62,343 bases of DNA, taken from NCBI GenBank assembly GCA_012727895.1, contig JAAYGG010000024.1, positions 1 to 62,343 of the forward strand, in the 5' to 3' direction. Source of the DNA: Bacillota bacterium (lineage in GTDB: Bacteria; Bacillota; UBA4882; UBA10575). Position 1 is the stretch's first letter; each line of letters starts with the position of its first letter. Under the pieces are notes generated by a model, which did not search any database, was not told the DNA's origin, and saw only the letters and a list, made by a program, of their open reading frames with translations. Positions 1 to 7,770 of this stretch are shown one piece after another. The position numbers were made by a program, and so were the translations under genes.

Positions 1-508
1 GTGGCAACGATTTTACAGGAGTAAAATTTTTAACGGTCAACGCTACTGTTTGCCTGCTCACCTTCAGTTCAGGATTATAGCTGCTTTCTTGCACCGTGGC
101 TTCTTCGTAGGACATTTTACTGGATGCTTCCAGCAAGGCGGCTTTGAGATTGGGCCCTACTCGTGCATGAGGGGTAATCCCTATTTGCGCGTCTACCAAG
201 TACGCATACTGCTTACTTTCTTTATGCTGGTGATAGCTCCGTTCATAGGTCAGTTGACCAAAAGGGGTCAATATCGCTTTTTGGTCTCTTCTCCGTACGA
301 CTTTCCAGTCTCGTTTGCGCTCTTCGCTTTCGTGAATCTTTTCCTCAAGAGTCTCCTAAACCAGTTGCAGCAGGTCACGGCCTAAACTGTCAAGCTCTTT
401 CTTTAATCGAACCTCAAAGGTTAGATAGTCAATCTCGCCTTCGAAAATTTTCGATATTACGTTCACTACCGAAAGGATTTTCTCTTCTACTAAACGAATT
501 AGATCCAT
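1..508 (-). pseudogene. ISLre2/UPF0236-family transposase, 5' part, with in-frame TAG
   Basis: Reading the minus strand from ATG at 508 (AAGGAGG 12 bases upstream) gives a protein starting MDLIRLVEEKILS. After about 50 codons there is a TAG at 358-356, and the same frame then stays open to the window edge with residues such as ERKRDWKVVRRRDQKA and LTPFGQLTYERSYH, which I recognise as the N-terminal part of ISLre2/UPF0236-type transposases. The stop replaces what is normally a hydrophobic residue, so this copy is probably inactive unless the base is a sequencing error. The remaining C-terminal catalytic part lies outside the window. Family assignment is from recall of the family pattern; interruption is directly visible. 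Confidence 0.7.
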
Positions 509-569
509 GAGGAACCTCAGCCTCCTTGGGGGGGGGTATTCATTCATCGCTGAATGTGAGGTTCCTCTT
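509..569. repeat. Inverted repeat at the transposase 5' end
   Basis: GAGGAACCTCA at 509-519 is the exact reverse complement of TGAGGTTCCTC at 559-569, so the region just upstream of the transposase start can fold into an 11-bp stem enclosing its Shine-Dalgarno sequence (521-527) and a run of nine to ten Gs. It may be part of the insertion-sequence end or a hairpin that limits transposase translation. I could not place the outer end of the element; 581-690 shows no gene. Confidence 0.5.
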
Positions 570-689
570 CTTTTTTCCATAAGTTATTTCCTGCAAAGAC
601 CTACAGTAATTTTACACTAACTGGTAGCAGCCGTAGCAACCATATTCTTTTTTCAACAGGTAAACATGGAGATAGCAAGAGCAAAAACA

Positions 690-738
690 AAAGGATCAAA
701 AAGAGACCCCGCGAGCCCTTCAAAAGGCGCGAGGTCCC
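690..738 (-). terminator. Rho-independent terminator of metNIQ
   Basis: On the minus strand a stem formed by 736-728 and 713-705 (GACCTCGCG with CGCGGGGTC, one G-U pair) is followed by TCTTTTTGATCCTTTTG. It lies 35 bases past the metQ stop. Confidence 0.75.
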
Positions 739-770
739 GTTCTTATGAAGGATGAAGGTTACTATCTCCT

Positions 771-1571
771 CTAGAAAGCGGGAACGATATCTCCCTGGTA
801 GTTTTCGAGCAAATAATCCTTAACCACGCTGCTGTTCAGAGCTTTCGCCAGCTTCTGCAGGGCCGGATCGTTCTTATCTTTTTCCCGGACCGCCAGGACA
901 TTGGCATAAGGCGACTCGCTGCCCTCAATGAACAAGGCATCCCTGGTCGGAACCAATTTGGCCGGGAGCGCATAGTTGGTATTGATCACCGCCAAATCGA
1001 CTTCGTCCAAAACCCGCGGTAGTTGCGCAGCTTCCAAGGGTCTGACCTGCAGGTTCTTCGGGTTCTTGGCAATATCCAGCTCGGTGGCGGTCAACCCGAC
1101 ACCCTTTCTCAACTCGATTAACTGCGCCTGCTCCAGAAGTAAAAGGGCGCGCCCGCAGTTGGTCGGGTCATTGGGGATGGCAACAACAGCCCGGTCCTTT
1201 AATTCCGCCAGCGACTTAATTTTTCTTGAGTAGACACCCATCGGCTCGATATGCACTTTGGCGATGTAAGTTATGGCCAACCGGTGATCCTTGGCAAACT
1301 GTTCAAGATAGGGAATGTGTTGGAAAAAGTTGGCGTCCAACTCTCCCTCCGCCAAGGCCAAATTGGGCTGGACGTAATCTTGGAACTCGATAATTTCGAG
1401 TTCAATACCCTCCTGCGCCAAAATGGGTTTAATCACAGCCAAAATCTCCGCGTGGGGTGTGGGCGATGCCCCTACTTTCAAAACCTTGGCCCCAGCGGAA
1501 AAGAGGGACGAAAGGCCCAACAGCCCGACCAAGAAAACCAAGCACAATACCAATAACCTTTTTTTGTTCAT
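771..1571 (-). CDS. metQ: Methionine ABC transporter substrate-binding protein (MetQ/NlpA family)
   Basis: Extracellular D/L-methionine-binding component of the MetNIQ importer. The start is ATG 1571 behind a GGAGGGGAAGAG stretch; an upstream in-frame extension lacks a ribosome site. Residues 1-28 form a signal peptide, and the mature part begins with the NLPA-family signature VLKVGASPTPHAEIL, followed by family blocks LDANFFQHIPYLEQF, AIPNDPTNCGRALLLLE and LAVINTNYALPA. Length (266 residues) is normal. Odd: Gram-positive MetQ is normally a lipoprotein, but here no Cys occurs in the signal region (it reads LLGLSSLFSAGAK), so lipid anchoring by the usual route is not predicted. It is the last gene of metN-metI-metQ. 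Confidence 0.9.
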   Translation of the reverse strand: MNKKRLLVLCLVFLVGLLGLSSLFSAGAKVLKVGASPTPHAEILAVIKPILAQEGIELEIIEFQDYVQPNLALAEGELDANFFQHIPYLEQFAKDHRLAITYIAKVHIEPMGVYSRKIKSLAELKDRAVVAIPNDPTNCGRALLLLEQAQLIELRKGVGLTATELDIAKNPKNLQVRPLEAAQLPRVLDEVDLAVINTNYALPAKLVPTRDALFIEGSESPYANVLAVREKDKNDPALQKLAKALNSSVVKDYLLENYQGDIVPAF

Positions 1572-1686
1572 CTCTTCCCCTCCCCTTTTTTTCAACATTT
1601 TATCGTTTTCTCTGTCCCACCGCAACGTTTGATTTTTGCCGGTTGGTGCCAGGTGAAACCGCTTTAATTGTAGTCAAGCCAGCAGG

Positions 1687-2331
1687 CTAGCGGCGGTTCA
1701 AGCGGGCGGCCAACCAACTGCCGCAGGACTGGAGCCCTTGGACAATGGCCACCAGGATCACCACGGTAAAGAACATGATATCCCCGCGGAAGCGCTGGTA
1801 ACCGTAGCGAATTGACAGGTCCCCAAGCCCGCCGCCGCCGACGGCGCCGGCCATCGCCGAGTAACCGATGAGATTAACCGCCACCATGGTCAAACCTAAA
1901 ATCAGCCCCGGTACGGCCTCCGGGATCATGACCTTGGTAATAATCTGGCTGGTACTGGCCCCCATCGCTTGGGCCGCCTCAATCACTCCCCGGTCAATTT
2001 CGAGCAGGGCCGTTTCCACCACCCGGGCCACGAACGGGATCGCACTGACCGTTAGAGGGACAATGGCCCCGGTCGTCCCGATGGAGGTCCCCACCAACCA
2101 GCGGGTAAAGGGGATGATTGCCACCAGGAGAATGATAAAAGGCAGGGAGCGCCCGATATTAATGATGGTCGACAATACTTTATGAATGAGCGGCGCCGGT
2201 TTAATATGCCGCGGCTCGGTGATTACCAGAACAATGCCTAATGGGACTCCAACGAGGGCGGATAAAACCAGGGAGGCCCCAACCATATACAGGGTTTCCC
2301 ATAAGGCCCTAAGCAGTAGGTTCCACACCAC
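1687..2331 (-). CDS. metI: Methionine ABC transporter permease MetI
   Basis: Membrane permease of the methionine importer, 214 residues with about five hydrophobic segments. The coupling (EAA) loop is visible as EAAQAMGASTSQIITKVMIP near residues 138-157, and the C-terminal half carries AGAVGGGGLGDLSIRYGYQRF, typical of MetI. The ORF overlaps the end of metN by 23 bases, so the two are translationally linked in the same minus-strand operon; metQ follows after 115 bases. Length equals that of characterised MetI proteins. Confidence 0.93.
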   Translation of the reverse strand: MVWNLLLRALWETLYMVGASLVLSALVGVPLGIVLVITEPRHIKPAPLIHKVLSTIINIGRSLPFIILLVAIIPFTRWLVGTSIGTTGAIVPLTVSAIPFVARVVETALLEIDRGVIEAAQAMGASTSQIITKVMIPEAVPGLILGLTMVAVNLIGYSAMAGAVGGGGLGDLSIRYGYQRFRGDIMFFTVVILVAIVQGLQSCGSWLAARLNRR

Positions 2332-3370
2332 CGTTCAACACCTCCAGCTCCAACCCCCGGTCTTTTAAAAACTCCATGGCTGCTTCGATCTTTTGATTCT
2401 CGCCCATCAAATCGATGATCAGGGAGCCAAAGGGGGTATTCTTAATATAGTCCAGGTTGGCATAGAGAATATTGACATCAACTTGGAACTTCTGGATCAG
2501 GGAGGAGATCACCGGTTCGCCGGCCACATCCCCGACAAAAGAGATCCGCACGGTCTTCCCGCCCTGTTTCCGGTCGTCCATCCTTAAAGCCCGCTCTTGG
2601 ATTTCCGCGGGAATCTCCGTCGGCAGGACACTCTTCATAAAACGGCGGGCCGCCGGGGTCCGGGGACGGGCAAAAACCTCCACCACCGGCCCCTGCTCGA
2701 CGATGCGCCCGTCTTCGATTACGGCTACGGTATCACAGATCTCCTTAATCACATTCATCTGGTGGGTAATCAGGACAATCGTCAGGTTGAAGCGTTGATT
2801 GACATCTTGCAGCAGCCCCAGGATGGACTTGGTGGTTTCCGGATCCAGGGCCGAGGTGGCCTCATCACAGAGGAGCACCTCCGGATTGCTGGCCAATGCG
2901 CGGGCGATCCCCACCCGTTGTTTTTGCCCGCCGCTTAACTCCGCCGGATAAGCGGATATTTTATCGGAGAGCCCGACCAGGTCGATTAGGGAAAGGACCC
3001 GCTCTTTGATCTCGGACCGTTTAACCCCGGCAATCTCCAGGGGGAAAGCAATATTGCCATAGACGGTACGGGAGGAAAGGAGGTTGAAATGCTGGAAGAT
3101 CATCCCAATCTTTCTCCTGGTCTTCCGCAGTTCTTTCCCTTTTAATCTCGTGATCTCTTGCCCGGCAATGGTGATCGTTCCCGCCTGGGGAACCTCCAAT
3201 TTATTAATACACCGGATCAAGGTGCTCTTCCCGGCGCCGCTTAACCCAATGATCCCAAAGATCTCGCCTTTCTTAATCTTTAAACTTACATTATCCAGGG
3301 CAACAACCCGTTTCTCGCCCTGCCCAAAAATCTTTGTAACATTTGCCAGCTCAATCATGATTTGTGACAT
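2309..3370 (-). CDS. metN: Methionine ABC transporter ATP-binding protein MetN
   Basis: ATPase that drives methionine uptake. Visible: Walker A GLSGAGKST (about residue 42), Q-loop in IGMIFQHFNLL, ABC signature LSGGQKQRVGIARAL (about 144), Walker B EVLLCDEATSALD and the switch His in VLITHQM. Residues about 265-350 form the C-terminal NIL/ACT-like domain that in MetN binds methionine and mediates trans-inhibition. Length 353 is typical. It is the first gene of the metNIQ operon, starting 15 bases after a structured leader element, so expression is probably controlled through that leader. Confidence 0.95.
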   Translation of the reverse strand: MSQIMIELANVTKIFGQGEKRVVALDNVSLKIKKGEIFGIIGLSGAGKSTLIRCINKLEVPQAGTITIAGQEITRLKGKELRKTRRKIGMIFQHFNLLSSRTVYGNIAFPLEIAGVKRSEIKERVLSLIDLVGLSDKISAYPAELSGGQKQRVGIARALASNPEVLLCDEATSALDPETTKSILGLLQDVNQRFNLTIVLITHQMNVIKEICDTVAVIEDGRIVEQGPVVEVFARPRTPAARRFMKSVLPTEIPAEIQERALRMDDRKQGGKTVRISFVGDVAGEPVISSLIQKFQVDVNILYANLDYIKNTPFGSLIIDLMGENQKIEAAMEFLKDRGLELEVLNGGVEPTA

Positions 3371-3384
3371 CTTCGCCCACCTCT

Positions 3385-3459
3385 CCGCAGCTATCCGGCT
3401 GGCGCAACCGGGAAAAGTATCCGTGCCTCCGGGACCTTTGACCGGAATAAAGGCTGCGG
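3385..3459 (-). promoter_or_regulatory. Structured 5' leader of metNIQ, candidate cis-acting RNA
   Basis: On the minus strand the untranslated leader has a 7-bp closing stem, CCGCAGC (3459-3453) with GCTGCGG (3391-3385). Inside are two hairpins: TCCGG/CCGGA, and CCGGTTG-CGC-CAGCCGG (one G-U pair). The closing stem ends just before the metN Shine-Dalgarno GAGAGGTGGG, so folding could control ribosome access. I do not find the conserved S-box (SAM-I) core or T-box motifs, so the class is unknown. The fold was drawn by eye, not computed. Confidence 0.5.
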
Positions 3460-3511
3460 TTTGTTCTATAGTTCTATAGTTCTATAAACGAAAACGTATT
3501 GAGTCAGGGTT

Positions 3512-3541
3512 ATTGTACCTGATCCATCCCCGCGCTGTCAA
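3512..3541 (-). promoter_or_regulatory. Sigma-A promoter of metNIQ
   Basis: Minus strand TTGACA (3541-3536), 18-base spacer, TACAAT (3517-3512). It predicts a leader of about 135 nt before metN. Immediately downstream lie three tandem copies of TATAGAAC (3486-3463). Confidence 0.75.
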
Positions 3542-3631
3542 TAACAGCAATTTTATTGTAGTTACGGAGGAAGGTCTTGGTTTACCAGGCCACTTGCTAG
3601 TTTTTGACACGCGCCTTTCCTCCGGTTTTCT

Positions 3632-3660
3632 TTGCATTTTTTCGATAAATATGCTATAAT
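3632..3660 (+). promoter_or_regulatory. Promoter of glyA
   Basis: TTGCAT at 3632-3637, 17-base spacer, TATAAT at 3655-3660. About 95 nt of leader follow before glyA; I see no known riboswitch in it. Confidence 0.6.
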
Positions 3661-3762
3661 TTTTAAATTAATATCTTAAGTACGCAGGCACAGAACAAAG
3701 AGGAAAAAACCGGTTACGAGCGGTGAATTTTGCACACAAGCGCGAAGTGAGGAGGAGCCGAC

Positions 3763-5295
3763 ATGACCCACCAAGCTATCAAAGCCTATCTGGAAAGGAC
3801 CAACCCGGATAAGGTTGAACCGGGATTTCTAGCTTATATAGCCGCCCTGACCGAAGTGGCCAAGATTTCACCGGAAACCGCCGCTTCGATCGTCCATGAA
3901 CTTGCCGCGCAAAGAGAAAACCTGAAATTAATCGCCAGTGAAAACTATTCCTCCCTTAACACCCAATTGGCCATGGGCAACCTTTTAACAGACAAATATG
4001 CCGAGGGTTACCCGGGACACCGGTTTTACGCGGGATGCGATAATATCGACGCCATCGAGGAGTATGCCTGTGCCACCGCCTGCCGGCTCTTTGGCTGCGA
4101 TCATGCTTACGTCCAGCCCCACAGCGGCGCCGACGCGAACCTCATTGCTTTTTGGGCAATCCTCAGCGCGCGGGTGCAAACCCCGGCCCTGGAGGAACTG
4201 GGTGAAGAGAACCCGCTTAAACTCTCTGCTGATGATTGGAACAGGATCCGCCAAAAGATGCATGCCCAGCGTCTGGTCGCCCTGGATCTTTTCTCCGGCG
4301 GGCACCTGACCCATGGTTACCGGCACAACATCTCCGGTTCCCTTTTTGAAACATACAGTTATAATGTGAACCCCGAGACCGGCCTCCTCGATTACGACCA
4401 GATCGAGGAGTTAGTCCTCAAAGTCAAGCCCTTGATTTTGCTCGCCGGATACAGCGCTTACCCCCGGGCCATCAACTACCGGCGCCTGCGGGAGATCGCC
4501 GATAAAGTCGATGCCGTCCTGATGGTGGATATGGCGCATTTTGCCGGTCTGGTAGCAGGCGGGGTCTTCACCGGTGATTTGAACCCGGTGCCCCACGCCC
4601 ACATTGTTACCACCACCACCCATAAGACCCTCCGTGGCCCGCGGGGCGGGATGATCCTCTGCACCCGGGAGTTTGCGGATTATGTGGATAAAGGCTGTCC
4701 CTATGTGATCGGCGGCCCTCTCCCCCATATGCTGGCCGCCAAGGCGGTCGCCTTGACTGAAGCCTCCAGCCCGGGCTTCCGGGAATACGCCCATAAAGTT
4801 GTGGAGAACTCCCAGGCCTTGGCTGCCGCCTGTATGGAAGAGGGAATGAAGGTTGCCACCAACGGCACGGACAACCACATGCTCTTAATTGACGTCTATA
4901 CTTCCTTTGGCTTAACCGGACGCCAGGCGGAGAGTGTCCTGCGGGCCTGCGGCATAACCCTGAACCGGAATGCGCTGCCCTTTGATCCCCACGGCGCCTG
5001 GTACACCAGCGGGCTCCGTTTGGGGACCGCCGCCATTACCACCTTGGGAATGGGCGAGGCGGAAATGCGGGAAATAGCAACGGTCATCAAATATGTCTTG
5101 GCCAACACGAGCCCTAAGACGGTGGAGAAAGGGAAAAACGCCGGTAAACCCAGCAAAGCCCTTTATCTAATCGATGAAAAGGTGGCGGCCACTGCCCGCA
5201 GCCGGGTCCGGGACCTCCTGGAACAATACCCGGTCTACCCCGAGATCGACCTCGCTTTTCTCCAGGAGTATTTCGGGGCCGGTAAAAAAGAATAA
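3763..5295 (+). CDS. glyA: Serine hydroxymethyltransferase (long form)
   Basis: PLP enzyme interconverting serine and glycine with transfer of a one-carbon unit to tetrahydrofolate, cytoplasmic. Family landmarks: ENLKLIASENYSS near residue 52, TDKYAEGYPGHRFYAGCDN, VQPHSGADAN, and the PLP-lysine motif TTTTHKTLRGPRGG near 290. At 510 residues it is about 90 longer than the common bacterial enzyme; it has an N-terminal extension and an insert of roughly 35 residues after the HSGADAN block, resembling the long SHMT of Chlamydia and Treponema. The ATG follows GAGGAGG. It is a single-gene unit with its own promoter and terminator. Confidence 0.95.
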   Translation: MTHQAIKAYLERTNPDKVEPGFLAYIAALTEVAKISPETAASIVHELAAQRENLKLIASENYSSLNTQLAMGNLLTDKYAEGYPGHRFYAGCDNIDAIEEYACATACRLFGCDHAYVQPHSGADANLIAFWAILSARVQTPALEELGEENPLKLSADDWNRIRQKMHAQRLVALDLFSGGHLTHGYRHNISGSLFETYSYNVNPETGLLDYDQIEELVLKVKPLILLAGYSAYPRAINYRRLREIADKVDAVLMVDMAHFAGLVAGGVFTGDLNPVPHAHIVTTTTHKTLRGPRGGMILCTREFADYVDKGCPYVIGGPLPHMLAAKAVALTEASSPGFREYAHKVVENSQALAAACMEEGMKVATNGTDNHMLLIDVYTSFGLTGRQAESVLRACGITLNRNALPFDPHGAWYTSGLRLGTAAITTLGMGEAEMREIATVIKYVLANTSPKTVEKGKNAGKPSKALYLIDEKVAATARSRVRDLLEQYPVYPEIDLAFLQEYFGAGKKE

Positions 5296-5318
5296 TCACC
5301 CGTTAACGGGTGATTATT
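5291..5318 (+). terminator. Palindromic terminator overlapping the glyA stop
   Basis: A perfect 28-bp palindrome (arms AATAATCACCCGTT / AACGGGTGATTATT) that includes the glyA TAA and ends in TTATTTC. It can also serve the convergent nitroreductase gene. Confidence 0.7.
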
Positions 5319-5389
5319 TCCATCCAAACAACTTTTCCCCATATAAACGGTTCTCCATTAATAATAAAATAATGTAGTTATTGCCGCAG

Positions 5390-5902
5390 TCATTCACTGC
5401 GGCTAAATTTTTCCCAGTGAAGAACCGCTTCCAGTTCCCGCTTTGGCGGCCCGGCGACCTTGCCCTCGGCCGGGTAACCGATGGCCACCAGGGAGATCAG
5501 TTTGTAGCCCGCAGGGAGACCCAGCAACTCCCGGACGGCTTCGGCATACTCCTTTTTGTCCCCCGCCACCCAGCAGGAGGCAAGGCCCAAGGCATGCGCG
5601 GCGATAAGAGCGTTTTCCGTTGCCGCCGCCCCGTCTTCCAGGTAGTATTTGGTCTCCTTGCAGAAGACCGCCAGGCAAGCCGGGGCGTCCGCAATAAACC
5701 GCCCGTAATCAGCGAGCCGGGCGATCTCTTGCCGGAGGGCTGGCGTACGGACGACCACAAACTCCCACGGCTGCTCATTCCGGGCGGTGGCCGCCAGCCG
5801 TGCGCAGTCGACAATCTCCCGCAGGTGCTCTTCAGGGACTTCCTTCCCGGCAAACTGCCGGACACTACGGCGGGTCTTTAATGCGGTCAAGGCATCCATC
5901 AT
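5390..5902 (-). CDS. Nitroreductase-family FMN oxidoreductase
   Basis: Small (170 residues) nitroreductase-fold flavoprotein that would use NAD(P)H to reduce an unidentified acceptor. The N-terminus has the family FMN phosphate-binding pattern TRRSVRQF followed by ARLAATARNEQPWEFVVV; the C-terminal half has LGLASCWVAG and LISLVAIGYPAEG. It lacks the C-terminal extensions of NfsA-type enzymes and resembles clostridial minimal nitroreductases. The start ATG-ATG follows AAGGAGG. It lies alone between glyA (convergent) and the PurO-like gene. Substrate cannot be inferred. Confidence 0.85.
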   Translation of the reverse strand: MMDALTALKTRRSVRQFAGKEVPEEHLREIVDCARLAATARNEQPWEFVVVRTPALRQEIARLADYGRFIADAPACLAVFCKETKYYLEDGAAATENALIAAHALGLASCWVAGDKKEYAEAVRELLGLPAGYKLISLVAIGYPAEGKVAGPPKRELEAVLHWEKFSRSE

Positions 5903-5958
5903 CGCTTACCTCCTTTTTTCCATCTCCACCCTTTAGTTTTTTCCGGGTGCAAGACGCG

Positions 5959-6690
5959 CTACTGCTCTTCCTTCTTGTTTATGATCTCCAAGCGGCTCTC
6001 CCCGGTCCGGCGGTTAATCGCCTTGGCCAGGAGGGCAACTTTATTCTCTTCATGGAGAAGCTCCCAGTAATACCGGGCTGTTGTCCGGAGATCGTCAAAG
6101 ACCTTGACGGTAAAGGGCTCCCCCTGAAAGGAGGGCAACGGGTTACCGTTGCCGGCATAAGTATGGATGCAGTGGCCTATTCCCGGGATCCCTTTTTCGT
6201 AGTAAAAATACTGCCTGGTACAAGACTCCGGGGAACCTTCCACCGTTTTGACGATCGCCAGGCGGTAGGCGCATTCCGCGTTATTGAGCTCCACCAAACC
6301 GGAGATCCGCGGCGTGTAATGGGGCGGATCAGGCTCAAAGGTCCGGGTGGCCAGAGCCTCGGCAAAACCTGCCCCCTTTTGCAGGGCTGAATAGATGGTA
6401 TCGGTCTGGTCACCATTGCTCACAATATGGCTTTCGTCCCAGTGTTTCACCGGGTAATACAGGAGGAGGGAAGGGTCCCCCGCCTGCTCGCCCCCGGGAA
6501 CCGCCGTTTTGACAAACTCCCCTTCGGGTACCAGGATCCGGTTGCGGCTGGCCGCGCTTCTCCCCATCAGCCAGTACACCTGAATAAAGTTCTTTCCGTC
6601 CGGGCTGAGGCCGATAATAATGCCTCTTCCCGGGTATTCATTCCCCCGCAAGCGGTCAATATTGGCTTCCAATGTTTTTTCCCAGTCCAT
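5959..6690 (-). CDS. PurO-like (archaeal-type) IMP cyclohydrolase
   Basis: Likely converts FAICAR to IMP, the last purine step, using the archaeal-type fold (PF07826) rather than PurH. Visible features are the N-terminal NEYPGRGIIIGLSPDG, VYWLMGRSAASRNRIL and ISGLVELNNAECAYRLAI, which match the family as I know it. I chose ATG 6690 (MDWEKTLEANID), which follows AGAAGGAGG; the longer ORF up to 6786 lacks a ribosome site. Length about 243 residues. It sits between the nitroreductase and the por genes but 145 bases from porB, so co-transcription with por is possible. Purine role is from family knowledge only. Confidence 0.75.
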   Translation of the reverse strand: MDWEKTLEANIDRLRGNEYPGRGIIIGLSPDGKNFIQVYWLMGRSAASRNRILVPEGEFVKTAVPGGEQAGDPSLLLYYPVKHWDESHIVSNGDQTDTIYSALQKGAGFAEALATRTFEPDPPHYTPRISGLVELNNAECAYRLAIVKTVEGSPESCTRQYFYYEKGIPGIGHCIHTYAGNGNPLPSFQGEPFTVKVFDDLRTTARYYWELLHEENKVALLAKAINRRTGESRLEIINKKEEQ

Positions 6691-6834
6691 AACCGGCCTC
6701 CTTCTTACTTCTTTTAATTTCCAACCGGATATTCCGACCCCGGCGGTGAAAGCGGGTTTTTCTTTATGTAAAAACAAGAGGCCCATCGGCCCCTTGTTTT
6801 CTGCTTTCTCTTTTCCTGTCTCCAGCTGCCTTCC

Positions 6835-7758
6835 TTACTCAACGCCACATTTCTGCAGCAGCTTTTCCCATTCGGTGTCGATATACTCCTGGACCTTGGC
6901 CAGCAACTCTTCGTTACCGGGCTTGAACAGGTGCCGGAAACGGGTTTGCTTTTTCAGCCAGTCCACAACCGGTTTTTTCTCCTTCGGTTTGTAGGTCAGC
7001 TTGTAAACGCCGTTTTCCACCTCGTACAAGGGCCAGAAGCAATTCTCCACCGCTTCCCGCGCCAGTTCAATCGTGTCCTCCGGCTTAAAGCCCCAACCCA
7101 AACGGCAAGGGGAAAGGACATTGATAAAGGTAGGGCCAGGTGTATCCAACGCCTTTTTGACCTTGGTGACCAGATCCCGCCAATGGCTGACGGAGGTCTG
7201 CGCCACATAGGGAATGTTATGCGCCACCATGATCGCGGTCAAGTCTTTACGGTACTGTTTCTTCCCGGGGATTACTTTCCCGGCCGGGCTGGTCGTGGTG
7301 TGCGCCCCCAACGGGGTAGCGCTGGAACGCTGGATTCCCGTGTTCATATAGGCGTGGTTGTCATAGCAGATATAAAGCATCTGGTGGCCGCGTTCCATGG
7401 CGCCGGAAAGCGACTGCAGCCCGATATCATAGGTGCCTCCGTCACCCCCAAAGGCAATGAACCTGACCTCTTTATCGTATTTCCCTTGCCTCTTCAGGGA
7501 TTGATAAGCGGCCTCAACCCCGCTGACTGTCGCCGCGGAATTCTCGAAGGCATTATGAATAAACGGGACTTTCCAGGCGGTATAGGGGAACAGGGTGGTG
7601 GTCACTTCCAGGCAACCGGTGGCACTGCCGACCACTACCGGATGCTCCGCCGCCAAGAGGACCTGACGGACAATGATTGGCGCCGCACAACCGGCGCAAG
7701 CCCGGTGTCCTCCGGTCAAAAGGTCTTCTTTGGCTGCCAGTTGTTTCAGATTGGCCAT
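6835..7758 (-). CDS. porB: Pyruvate:ferredoxin oxidoreductase, beta subunit
   Basis: Thiamine-diphosphate-binding subunit of the oxygen-sensitive 2-oxoacid:ferredoxin oxidoreductase that makes acetyl-CoA, CO2 and reduced ferredoxin from pyruvate. Cluster-ligand residues appear in GHRACAGCAAP at the N-terminus with a further Cys in SATGCLEV; the TPP/Mg site is GDGGTYDIGLQSLSGA with YDNHAYMNTG. Length 307 matches PorB. The gene is last in the porG-D-A-B operon, 12 bases after porA. Pyruvate is the most likely substrate from subunit order (as in Thermotoga) and sequence feel, but other 2-oxoacids cannot be excluded. Confidence 0.92.
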   Translation of the reverse strand: MANLKQLAAKEDLLTGGHRACAGCAAPIIVRQVLLAAEHPVVVGSATGCLEVTTTLFPYTAWKVPFIHNAFENSAATVSGVEAAYQSLKRQGKYDKEVRFIAFGGDGGTYDIGLQSLSGAMERGHQMLYICYDNHAYMNTGIQRSSATPLGAHTTTSPAGKVIPGKKQYRKDLTAIMVAHNIPYVAQTSVSHWRDLVTKVKKALDTPGPTFINVLSPCRLGWGFKPEDTIELAREAVENCFWPLYEVENGVYKLTYKPKEKKPVVDWLKKQTRFRHLFKPGNEELLAKVQEYIDTEWEKLLQKCGVE

Positions 7759-7770
7759 TGCTGCACCTCC

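Noticed and set aside
3385-3510. S-box (SAM-I) riboswitch or T-box in the metN leader
   Set aside because: The conserved core sequences of both classes are not found; only an unclassified structure is supported.
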